Positions 42,612 to 51,406 of a stretch of DNA of 64,000 bases are shown in pieces (position 1 is the stretch's first letter; each line of letters begins with the position of its first letter). Origin of the DNA: Methylococcales bacterium (GTDB taxonomy: Bacteria; Pseudomonadota; Gammaproteobacteria; Methylococcales; Methylomonadaceae); the NCBI GenBank assembly GCA_030949405.1, contig JAUZSN010000002.1:372001-436000 (forward strand), given 5' to 3'. The position numbers and the translations under genes were made by a program. The notes under the pieces were generated by a model, which was given only the letters and a program-made list of their open reading frames with translations, had not been told where the DNA came from and did no database searches.

Positions 42612-45600
42612 TCAGCCAGCTTGATATTCGGACTCATTGACCCATTCATCTATTCGTAAACGGGTTGAGCCTTGAAGATTAATTTTTACTGGCTCATTTT
42701 TTGTACTCACAAAATAACCGCGTTCCTGAGTAAAGCTTAAATCCGAAACGTGATCGTCAAAGCGTAATTTCACAAACTGATTACCTAACGCTTTAGGCTG
42801 ATAAAAACGCAAACTGTGTTCACCTTTTGGCAAATAAACCGTAAACGTTTGCCAGCCTTGTTGACGTTTTAAATGAATTTTTTGCGGCGGTTTTTCATCT
42901 ATCCTATAAAATAAATAAGCATCCACTTCAGGTAAAAAAGGGACATCATTTAAACGCGCTTCAATATGCAAACTAACACGTTTTAAATTTTGACTGAATA
43001 AAACTAAGCGTTGGTCGGAAAAAATCAGATGTTCATTGTTAGCAACATAAGGTAATAACGCTTTGCGTGTGCGAATAAACGGGCTTTCAGGCTGCCAACC
43101 TTCAATGTCTATAAAACGCAAACCTGCATTGGACTCCACAGATTCCACCGTTTGCCATTGCGTAAAGCGGGCGATGCGTTGCCACAAGGACTGTATTAAC
43201 GCGTCATTCAGATATAACACCCGTAATTTTTCAGCAGGTAATAATATTTTTTCAATACCTGCCGCATCCGCTTCAAATAAACGGACATAGTGCATCATCC
43301 GTAATTTCGCTTGTTTCAAATTCGATATTTTTTCCAAATTCAAAACCTCCGCTACGGTTAAAACTTTCGCGCTAATGGTCAAAGAATCCGAGGGCGTAAA
43401 CGGTAAGGTTTTAAGTTTTTTGGTAATGTCTTCATTTTTTGTTGAAAAACATTCCTTTTTATTGAGCGGTGTTTTTAACGGCGTGAACGGTATTTTTACC
43501 CGTTTTAAAGTCAATAAATGTTCAGCATTACGAATCGCTTGTTTTAATAAATGGAGAGGATGGCTACCTTTAGCAAGACTAGGAAAATTCGTCGCCCTAA
43601 AGGGATTAATTAACGCTAAATTTCCCTGTGTCAGCATAGGTAATTGCGGTAATTGCCAAAGTGCCCTAAAACTATACGGATTCAATCGCGGCAAAACCGT
43701 GAGCGGCATTTGCGCTTGTGATTCTTCCATCGTAATAGACAGTGTGGCTTGTTGTGAATAAATTGCTAACTCATGCCAACCTGCTCCCAATTGATATTCC
43801 AATTCGACTAACCCGCCGAGTTGCAACACCTTAACCGAAGTCAGCTCTAAACCTTGCGAGGGCGTATTATTGGTAAAGGGATATAATTGATGCTGTTCTA
43901 TCCGATTTTCACCTGCACGGTCTTTAATTTCAACCCAACCATCAACCGCAGAATCCAACACATTCGCAGGATGCAAGGGTCGAATTTTAAATTTTAAGGT
44001 GCGCCCACCCAATAAAGACAACTGTAATGGACGTTCAGCGGTAGCGCGAAAGCCTTTGCTATACACATCCCGTTCTGGACTGTAATAAGTATCCGCACCT
44101 GCATAATCCTTAAAATAATGATTAGCCGTTTGCCAATGCTTTTCACTCGGTTGCTGATTTTGCCACGTTAACCATTGTTGATAATATTCCGCCTCGTGCT
44201 TGCCACAACTTCGCGCCACCTTATCACGTAACTGCAACCCTTTTAATAAGGACTCCGACCACAGTGGTTTTTCTGTTTTCCACGTTGCTAACGCGCCTAC
44301 ATAATCGGCATCTGTTTGAAACTTTAAACCGTTCCAAAACGCTTGTTTTTTAAGCGGCACTGGTTCGATTAAGTGCTGATAACTTTGCCACCATTGCAAC
44401 TGATAAGCCGCTTTTAACAGGAGAGCTAAAGGCGGTTGTTCCATCAAGGTTAAACCTAATAACAAGCCGAAACGGTATTCCTTATTCTTTAATAATGTCT
44501 CTAATAAAAATTCTAAATTAGCACGGCTAGGTTGTTTTAAAACCTCACTCGCCGCTAACGATTGCAAGGCAAAATTATTGTGCTGTTGTTGGTATTTGAA
44601 ACGTAATTTTTCACTCGCTTTGTTAGCAAGCGGTTCATCCGCATAAAAGAATAAATACCGCCACAAAGTTTCCGCTAAATAGGATTCACCTAACAAATGC
44701 AATAAATTTGCTTGTTCAAATTGAGCGCGATGACGTTCTAAACCTTCGGTATGTTGGACGATTTTTGCCCACAACTCTAAAGACTCGACCCACTGATTTT
44801 GTGCTTGATTTTGTTTTGCCATCCTATAAAGTTGCGCCAAACGTTTTGCATTGGTGCGATGCGTATTTTTAGATTCAGGCAACGCCACCGCCGCTTTATA
44901 TAACCGCGCTTGGGCTTGAATTAATTGGACTAAAGGCAACCATTGATTTTTAAGTTGATTTTCAACCTCAAAAACTGCCTTCGGTTTTTCTAAAGGCGAT
45001 AATAAGTCGTGTTTAAATTGCGTTAATAACGCGGCAGGATTCGTTTCTTGTAATCGCGCTAAAAAACTTTGTTCAGAAAAAACAAAACTTTTTGCACTGC
45101 GATATTGCACCGCAATCGCCACAGGCTGGGTCGAACTTTCATCACGCCAAATTTTAATGCGCTTAATTTTTTTAGCTAATGATAATTCAACAGTCGCGCT
45201 ATCAATCAAAGCCCCTTCTTTAAAATGTTGTTCGATTAAACGATAAAATAAACGCCGTTTTTCTAAACTGGCACAGGGTTTAGATTTAAACCCTAAACGC
45301 GGTTGTAATCGTTCAAATTGTGAACACGACAATTCTTTTTTCTGCGGGGTAGGGTTTTTATTTTTATCAGGCGGTTCTTTTTTTATAAGGCTTAAATCAT
45401 CAAATAATAAATGCTGATAATCTTTCACCGCGACTTCAAAAAACGTCTGCACAAAATCATCTAAATGAATATTTTTCTCATCACAACGCACTTCTAACGC
45501 TTTCGGTTGTTGGTCATCAAATTGCACCCATAAGCTCTGCTTTGGTTCACAAAACGATTTATCCACCACCAGTCGTAATTCACTGGCGGTGGAACGAGGT

Positions 45601-46799
45601 GGCAAAAAATATTCATTCGCCTGTGACGCACCTTTATTCGATAACGGGGTAAAAATCGTTTTACCAATACGCTTTAAAACCGCTTGTAAATGTTGTGGGG
45701 CAAGCGTCGGATGATGTTGTGTCCGTTGATAAGGTAATAGACGTTTGGGGGTGAAATAGGCGAGGTATTGTGATGGCTCACTGTTTTTATGATTGGGTAA
45801 TAAATCTCGATAAAAGGTTCTAAAACCGCGTAATTGCTCCGATTCTCGCATTAACGGCGGATAATCAGGACGTTGTAACGCGGTTTGTTTTAATTGTTGA
45901 GTGGCGAACATTTCCGCCTCTTTCAGACTATTATCTTCTGCAAGTTGTTTGCTTTGTTGTGCTTTTAAAACCTGCGGTTGCGTGGGCAATAACCCGTGTT
46001 TGCGAATCTCTTCTACAGGTTGATGTGGCTCGTTTAAATTAGGAAATAAATAATCATGTTCGGTTTGGGTTAAAACTTGTAAATACAACGCTCTGTCCGC
46101 ACTGAATTCCAGTGTGTGTTCACCTGTAGGAATTTCTATATAAGTTTCTTCGGTGCGACTTAATACCGCTGTTTTAAAATTGATTTCCAACTCATAACTA
46201 CTATCAACACTGGTCGCTAAATTAACCGCGTGTTTTTCATTCTTATCTAAACGGTAATGAATTCGATAATCTTGGATTAAATCGTGGGCTTGTTTTTCAA
46301 ACTGTAAACGGTGACGTAAAACAATACGTTTAGCATCGCCAGTTAAGGTGATTTTTTGAGTTTTATTTTTCGGTAAACGCCAGTAGAGTTCAGGAATTTG
46401 ATAGGCTTCTGTGGATAATAATACCCAGTTTTTTGAAAAGGGAATTACATTTCGATACGGAGCAATTTCATCTAAAGAAACCGTACGCGAGACAAATAAA
46501 CCGAGTTTTAAAGCGTTGTTATTCACTTGAATATGAACCAACAAAGGTTTTGATGCTTGAGGGGATAAAACTAACGAATAACCATCGGTCGATTCATAAA
46601 GAGACTCTTCAAAGGCTAAACCTGTGCCATCCGATAAGGTGAGTTTAATATCTTCGGGATTTATTTTTTTATTCGGTGAATATAAACGCACACTTTGATA
46701 ACGAGGCAAACGAAAACTGACTTCTTGTTCGGGTTTTAAAGTCACTAAGTGCATTTTTAATACGTCGTCATACTCCGCTTTGACCCCATTGACGTGCAT
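42612..46799 (-). CDS. Giant secreted/periplasmic protein, unknown (main open part)
   Basis: 1395 residues and not recognised. It is open in the same frame upstream to 46955 except for a single TAA at 46835..46833, so 46799 is probably not the real start. The N-terminal third is beta-rich (FRLPRYQSVRLYSPNKKINPEDIKLTLSDGT, TGEHTLEFSADRALYLQV). Residues ~650-830 are helical and repeat-like, with TPR-like spacing (RLAQLYRMAKQNQAQNQWVESLELWAKIV, LLHLLGESYLAETLWRYLFFYADE). The C-terminal third is again beta-rich (FIDIEGWQPESPF, YLPKGEHSLRFYQPK). 'GEHSL/GEHTL' and 'LPKGNH'-like blocks recur and are shared with the neighbouring broken gene. Likely a periplasmic sugar- or polymer-binding scaffold (inference). 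Confidence 0.75.
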   Translation of the reverse strand: MHVNGVKAEYDDVLKMHLVTLKPEQEVSFRLPRYQSVRLYSPNKKINPEDIKLTLSDGTGLAFEESLYESTDGYSLVLSPQASKPLLVHIQVNNNALKLGLFVSRTVSLDEIAPYRNVIPFSKNWVLLSTEAYQIPELYWRLPKNKTQKITLTGDAKRIVLRHRLQFEKQAHDLIQDYRIHYRLDKNEKHAVNLATSVDSSYELEINFKTAVLSRTEETYIEIPTGEHTLEFSADRALYLQVLTQTEHDYLFPNLNEPHQPVEEIRKHGLLPTQPQVLKAQQSKQLAEDNSLKEAEMFATQQLKQTALQRPDYPPLMRESEQLRGFRTFYRDLLPNHKNSEPSQYLAYFTPKRLLPYQRTQHHPTLAPQHLQAVLKRIGKTIFTPLSNKGASQANEYFLPPRSTASELRLVVDKSFCEPKQSLWVQFDDQQPKALEVRCDEKNIHLDDFVQTFFEVAVKDYQHLLFDDLSLIKKEPPDKNKNPTPQKKELSCSQFERLQPRLGFKSKPCASLEKRRLFYRLIEQHFKEGALIDSATVELSLAKKIKRIKIWRDESSTQPVAIAVQYRSAKSFVFSEQSFLARLQETNPAALLTQFKHDLLSPLEKPKAVFEVENQLKNQWLPLVQLIQAQARLYKAAVALPESKNTHRTNAKRLAQLYRMAKQNQAQNQWVESLELWAKIVQHTEGLERHRAQFEQANLLHLLGESYLAETLWRYLFFYADEPLANKASEKLRFKYQQQHNNFALQSLAASEVLKQPSRANLEFLLETLLKNKEYRFGLLLGLTLMEQPPLALLLKAAYQLQWWQSYQHLIEPVPLKKQAFWNGLKFQTDADYVGALATWKTEKPLWSESLLKGLQLRDKVARSCGKHEAEYYQQWLTWQNQQPSEKHWQTANHYFKDYAGADTYYSPERDVYSKGFRATAERPLQLSLLGGRTLKFKIRPLHPANVLDSAVDGWVEIKDRAGENRIEQHQLYPFTNNTPSQGLELTSVKVLQLGGLVELEYQLGAGWHELAIYSQQATLSITMEESQAQMPLTVLPRLNPYSFRALWQLPQLPMLTQGNLALINPFRATNFPSLAKGSHPLHLLKQAIRNAEHLLTLKRVKIPFTPLKTPLNKKECFSTKNEDITKKLKTLPFTPSDSLTISAKVLTVAEVLNLEKISNLKQAKLRMMHYVRLFEADAAGIEKILLPAEKLRVLYLNDALIQSLWQRIARFTQWQTVESVESNAGLRFIDIEGWQPESPFIRTRKALLPYVANNEHLIFSDQRLVLFSQNLKRVSLHIEARLNDVPFLPEVDAYLFYRIDEKPPQKIHLKRQQGWQTFTVYLPKGEHSLRFYQPKALGNQFVKLRFDDHVSDLSFTQERGYFVSTKNEPVKINLQGSTRLRIDEWVNESEYQAG

Positions 46800-46832
46800 T
46801 GGAAAGCTACTGATATTGTCCCAACGTAACGC

Positions 46833-46955
46833 TTATTGATAGCTTTCTAATAAGCGTAATTGCATCGCGTCTATTTTTGCAAAAACCAACATCGGCATCA
46901 ATAAAAAACACAGGCTCAATAATTGCAATACAGACCGTAGTGGTTTTAATAACAT
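46833..46955 (-). pseudogene. Signal-peptide start of the giant protein, cut off by an in-frame TAA
   Basis: ATG at 46955, two bases after the stop of the upstream amidohydrolase-like gene. It reads a signal peptide LLKPLRSVLQLLSLCFLLMPMLVFA, then KIDAMQLRLLESYQ and a TAA at codon 41. The same frame goes on without other interruption as ALRWDNISSFPMHVNG into the giant ORF. This is best read as one gene with a CAA-to-TAA type nonsense change. Confidence 0.7.
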
Positions 46956-46956
46956 C

Positions 46957-47802
46957 TTATTCACCCTCAGCCAAACACACTAATAATTGTTGTCGCAAAT
47001 CAACGTGTTTTAACAACGTATCACGCAGTTTTTTATTCATTTCCAAGTGCAAAAATCCTTGATGCCCTAAACTTTGTAATAATTGTCCTTGGCTATTGGT
47101 TCTCGCGCCTAATTCAGTGACTTCATAAGGATACAAAGACACTTTAAATTCGGTGCGTGCTTTTAAACAGTCAGCGACTTTCTGCACCCATAAGGGGGGG
47201 AACTGATTCCCCGCACTGATAATCATATCGCTATTGCGACCCGCAGCCGTTTTGCGTTTCTTAGCGGAAAATCCATGTAATTGAATAATTCGTCCTTGTG
47301 GGTAATTTTCTGCAAAAACCTGTGTCACCGCTTGCCAATAGCTTTGATAATTATGCGCCATATCGACTTTTTTACGCGGTACGCTATTCCAAATCGCGGC
47401 TTTAAAACGGCCTTCTGAAAATAAAAGTCGCGCGATTTTTCCTGTGTGTAAATCACTTTTTGCATGGGGGGCTTGTAATAACCACGGTTTGGTTTTTTCC
47501 GAACGTAAAGCAATAAAACCACGCCCTTGTATTTTTTGCTCAGACAAAAATACAAAAGGGGGTTCAATAACAGATTTAAAGCCTAAACTCTGCCATAACT
47601 CGGTTTTTAACGGTGTTTGCAACGCTTGTTTAAAATGTATTTTAAATGGGGTTAATTGTTGGGTATCTGGGCTGACAAAATCCTGATTCGAAAACGCGTA
47701 TTTAAACTGTTTATCAATCATCTCTGCTTGTATTTGAGTTGTAAGCATAAGCATCACAATAAGCGAGAACCGTTTAGAGCGAGTATAAGGTTTACTTTTC
47801 AA
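46957..47802 (-). CDS. Secreted amidohydrolase-like protein (N-formylglutamate / poly-gamma-glutamate hydrolase-like fold)
   Basis: 281 residues from a TTG start overlapping the upstream gene's stop. Signal peptide FSLIVMLMLTTQIQA. Mature motifs: LLQAPHAKSDLHTGKIARLLF (H, D and H of a metal site), GRIIQLHGFSAKKR and GHQGFLHLEMNKKLRD (E followed by R), in the order of the N-formylglutamate amidohydrolase / gamma-PGA hydrolase fold. This would cleave an amide bond in the periplasm; substrate unknown. The same 'LQ-P...D...A-LF' block occurs twice in the 51382..53283 protein. The gene is intact and lies inside the large cluster. Confidence 0.6.
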   Translation of the reverse strand: MKSKPYTRSKRFSLIVMLMLTTQIQAEMIDKQFKYAFSNQDFVSPDTQQLTPFKIHFKQALQTPLKTELWQSLGFKSVIEPPFVFLSEQKIQGRGFIALRSEKTKPWLLQAPHAKSDLHTGKIARLLFSEGRFKAAIWNSVPRKKVDMAHNYQSYWQAVTQVFAENYPQGRIIQLHGFSAKKRKTAAGRNSDMIISAGNQFPPLWVQKVADCLKARTEFKVSLYPYEVTELGARTNSQGQLLQSLGHQGFLHLEMNKKLRDTLLKHVDLRQQLLVCLAEGE

Positions 47803-48562
47803 ACTGCACCTCCCGATAAAAACGTCTTAATTCATACTCACCTGCCACAATTTGTGCCAAACTTAAATAAGTATCTCCCATCTGCTCTGAACTAATTTCC
47901 ACTTGATACAAACCTACGGCTAAATCGTGATTAAACGGAATAAAAAACTTTCACCGGCACTTAATGATTTAGACGCATACAGTAAAATACTTTCTTCCCC
48001 TTCTATCGCCCGAATATCATAAAGCCGCTGTTTAAACGTCCATTTTTTAAACACCTTTTTATTAATCAATGTTTGAGGGTTGACGGCTTTAAGCGTCACT
48101 TTAATTTGTGAGCGTTTTTGTTCGCCCAAGGCTCGGTATAAACGCGCTGATAAAACCGCATCCTCACCCGTATGTTGATACATAAAACGTAAGCGTGGTT
48201 TTAACTTAAAAATACGGCGTTTTAAATATCGCCGCCCCGAACATTTAGGCGTATTATTTAATAACCAACGTCCATAATGAGCAGGGTTTAAATGAAGCTG
48301 ATGGTTTCCTTTCTTCAAGTTGGGTAAGGCTAATCGCGCTTGTTGTCCTGCCATTGGACTTTTTACAACCTGTTTTCCATCGACGGTCACCGAAAGATTA
48401 ACGCGCTTTTTATCAGGATTTAAAAACCATAAATCAGGCGAAAAATTTTGTAACTGATTCGGTGCTTGTAAATAAACTAGGGCGTTTTTAGTGGGCGATA
48501 ATTCACAATACACACTGCCTAAAGCCTCATCACGTAACGCTGGTTTATCGTAAAGACTTAAT
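47803..48562 (-). pseudogene. 3' part of a large envelope protein, frameshifted, cut by IS5-like copy B
   Basis: From the IS edge the frame reads LSLYDKPALRDEALGSVYCELSPTK and on through QARLALPNLKKGNHQLHLNPAHYGRWLL to SAGESFLFRLITI and a stop at 47920. In another frame, entered at a T6 run (~47944..47949), it continues PFNHDLAVGLYQVEISSEQMGDTYLSLAQIV to a stop at 47803, directly coupled to the next gene. So the native gene ended at ~47803 and carries both an IS and a frameshift. It is beta-rich, like the giant protein's ends ('KGNHQL'). Confidence 0.68.
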
Positions 48563-49681
48563 AGACTTGTTCTTCTAAATAAAATATATTAAAATCAATT
48601 GCTTATATATACTTGATAACACTCACAATCAGTTGATACAGCCTAATAAATAAACTTTAAATTAAATTATTAAAAATAATAAATAAGCTTTATAATAAAT
48701 TTCTATAAAAAATAAAAATCAAAGTATAACATGAAAATAAAAGAAATTTTACCAAGAATTTATGATGATAGACAGTTAAGAGCTTTAACAGGATTAAAAA
48801 CAGAACATTTTATTTTACTATTATCTCTATTTGAAAAGACCCTTATTGAAGATCAAAAAGAAAAACATGAAAATAAAGAAAGAAAATACGGTAGTGGTTT
48901 AGATAGCACATTAAAAACACCCGCAGACAAATTATTATTTATATTAAATTATATGAAGTGTTATTCTACTTTCGATCACTTAGGGTTTTCTTTTAATATG
49001 AATAAATCATGCGCCCATACTCATGTATACAAATTATTTCCAATTTTAATAAAGACGTTAGATATATTTAATGTTTTACCTGCAACAAGTTTTTCAACCC
49101 CTGAAGAAATGCAGCAGGCTTTTGGCGGAGTTCAAACATTGATAATAGATGCTACAGAGCTTGCTGTACAACGCCCTAGTGACTATGAAGAACAAAATTA
49201 ATTTTACAGTGGTAAAAAAAACAGCATACAATTAAAAATACCACTATAGCTTCTTTAGGTCATTTAATTTTATATATTGGGGTTAGTTTTCCAGGTAAAA
49301 ATCATGATTATGGAATGTTTAAAAAAGAATTTAATCCAGAATTAAATTGGTTTAGTAATTTTAATATATTTATTGATTTAGGTTATTTGGGGTTTAATAA
49401 TGAATATAAAACTAATTCGGTAAATATTCCTCATAAAAAACCAAATAAATCTAAGCATAATCCAAACCCAACATTAACTGAAAATCAAAAAAAAGAAAAC
49501 AAAGAGATGAGTCGTGAAAGAGTCATTGTTGAGCATGTAATCGGTGGAATGAAAAGATATAGATGCCTAGTTGACAAGTTTAGAAATAAAAAAGAAGGTG
49601 TAAAAGATTTATTTTCTTTTTTAGCGGCTATCCTATGGAATTTTAACATGATATATTAACTTCTTCTTAAAGAACAAGTCT
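48563..49681 (+). mobile_element. IS5-like insertion sequence, copy B
   Basis: 1119 bp with ends AGACTTGTTCTT and AAGAACAAGTCT, flanked by AAT on both sides (3-bp target duplication). It is inserted in the coding sequence of the large gene at 47803..51406, in the opposite direction to that gene. Almost identical to copy A at 3845..4961, so recently moved. Confidence 0.88.
48731..49659 (+). pseudogene. IS5-like transposase, interrupted
   Basis: Same protein as copy A. The first part (48731..49201) ends at an in-frame TAA where copy A has GAA (EEQN-E). The A8 run at 49214 (nine expected) also breaks the frame. The last part (49315..49659) carries KKEFNPELNWFSNFNIFIDLGYLGF and the catalytic VIVEHVIGGMKRYR. 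In this copy the KKEF run is A6 and in frame, unlike copy A. Confidence 0.8.
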
Positions 49682-50859
49682 AATAAATAATGGGCTTGAT
49701 ACGGTTTTTCAGGTAAAAATTCATTCCATAAGTAGTCATTCGCTAAAAGATCTTCTTTTTCTTCTGGTGGATGATATTGCCCGATGACCCATAATAATTG
49801 CTGCTGTTTAAAAAGCGGTTTTAGATCCATAGGCTGAATGGGAAACCAGCTCGGTTGTAATAATTGTTTGTCCAGACTCACATAGGAATCTTCTGGAATT
49901 TTATTGCGCTTAATCAAGCCTGATGGTTGAATATAAGCATTCACTAATGTATTTTTTTGCAGTGATTTAAAACGAACGGATTTAACGGCTTCAGGTAACA
50001 ACCAATAAAAACTTTCAGGGTCGCTAATGCGTTCAACATCGGTAATGGATTTTAAACGGTCATAAATTGAAGCAGGCTGGATTAGGTTAATTGAACCTCG
50101 GTTTAAAACGGTTTGTTGGGCATCTAGCCATTGATACTCTAAAACTGTTGATGCTTTCGTCAAAATCTCTGGGCTAAAAAATCGCCGTACATCAAAACGC
50201 ATCGGTGTGGCTAATCCGTTTAAATGTTCAATTTTAAAATCCATATTAACATTGGTAAAATAGCTTTTTATTCGTAAGGGTTCGGGGGTAATATCTTGCT
50301 GTATGCCATCGCCATTATCTAAAGTCACTTTGATAATAACCGCAGCCAGTGGACGAACGTCTAAGAGTCCACCTTTTAATGGATAGCTGGGAATATTATC
50401 GGCTTTCCAAATGCTCTTGTGTTGCCAGCGTTCTTCTCTGCCTCGTCCAAACCAGCGTAAATTCATCGGAATATTGTCAGGTAGGGGGGAGCCATCTAAC
50501 ATTTTAAATTCAAAACGAATTAAACCGCCTTGTTCTGGAATGGGAATCATCACAGGATGACTCGCATCCGCTTGTAACCCAGCTAATAAAACTGCGGGTT
50601 CAATTTTATCTTCGCTAATATCTTTTAGAATGTATAAAATTTTACTTTGGTATTCCTGCCCTTCAATACCGACAGGGCCTAAAGGCTGCCATTGATTTTT
50701 TAGTAAATTAATTTGTTCCGCTTCCGCTTCCGATAACATTTCAGCGGGAAAAACATTGCCTTTTGCTAAGGATTTTTGTTGTTCAGCGTTTAATCTACGC
50801 CATAAATTTCCAACTCGATGCGCAGATAATTTAACAGGGGGCGTAAGCTCGCATGACAA
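49682..50859 (-). CDS. Middle part of a large envelope protein (broken gene)
   Basis: Open from ~50859 down to the IS edge at 49682, ~390 residues belonging to the gene, after which the frame reads 17 residues of IS sequence. Not recognised. Strand-rich, with LRWFGRGREERWQHKSIWKADNIPSYPLKGG and MRFDVRRFFSPEILTKASTVLEYQWLDAQQTVLNRG. The nominal start (TTG 50859) lies within the end of the 50831..51406 frame; adding one C to the C5 run at ~50844 would join them as MRAYAPPVKLSAHRVGNLWRRL. Thus it is the continuation of the gene upstream and is followed, beyond the IS, by 47803..48562. Confidence 0.65.
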
Positions 50860-51406
50860 CCCCTTTTATATCGGCTTGACGATGATTTAAACGGATTCGA
50901 ATAAATCGTGCTTGTTCTAATCCCTGTAAACCGACCAAAATCATCCGTCCATCTAAAACAATAACTTTATCGCTCGCATAATGGTTTCCATAATAAAACT
51001 CGGTTGGACTTTTTTGATAGGCGGTTAAAGCGGCTCGTTGATGATAAATATGTTGATTTAAAACGGACTCATCCGCGGCTAAAATTTGATATTCCAAACT
51101 ATAAGACCAGCGTGTATCAGGCAAACTAGAGTCGATTTCATCTATATGGGCGTTGCTAATAATGCGAATTTTTGGACTGTTGTCAGGAATCGCGATGGTT
51201 ACCCATGTTTCTTCATCTAAAGGATAAACAATACTGGTTTTAATATTCGTCGCGCTTAAATCGTGTTTTGATTTTAATGCCTGTAAATGTTGCTGAGATT
51301 TATCCCAAAGTTGTGGCAAATACCAAGCGAATGCGAGCAATATCAGTATGATCAATAAAAAGGGACGAGTATAACGCCGCATTAGGGTTGCCCAACCTGT
51401 AACCAA
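50831..51406 (-). CDS. 5' part of a large membrane-anchored envelope protein
   Basis: 191 residues. One membrane segment near the N-terminus (PFLLIILILLAFAWYLPQLW) followed by a periplasmic, beta-rich part (TNIKTSIVYPLDEETWVTIAIPDNSPKIRIISNAHIDEIDSSL, RFIRIRLNHRQADIKGVVMRAYAPC). The end at PC is produced by the C5 run at ~50844; in the other frame the text continues for ~400 residues. The start overlaps the upstream gene by 25 bp (ATG at 51406, or a later one at 51385), so the genes are coupled. Function unknown. Confidence 0.68.
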   Translation of the reverse strand: MVTGWATLMRRYTRPFLLIILILLAFAWYLPQLWDKSQQHLQALKSKHDLSATNIKTSIVYPLDEETWVTIAIPDNSPKIRIISNAHIDEIDSSLPDTRWSYSLEYQILAADESVLNQHIYHQRAALTAYQKSPTEFYYGNHYASDKVIVLDGRMILVGLQGLEQARFIRIRLNHRQADIKGVVMRAYAPC

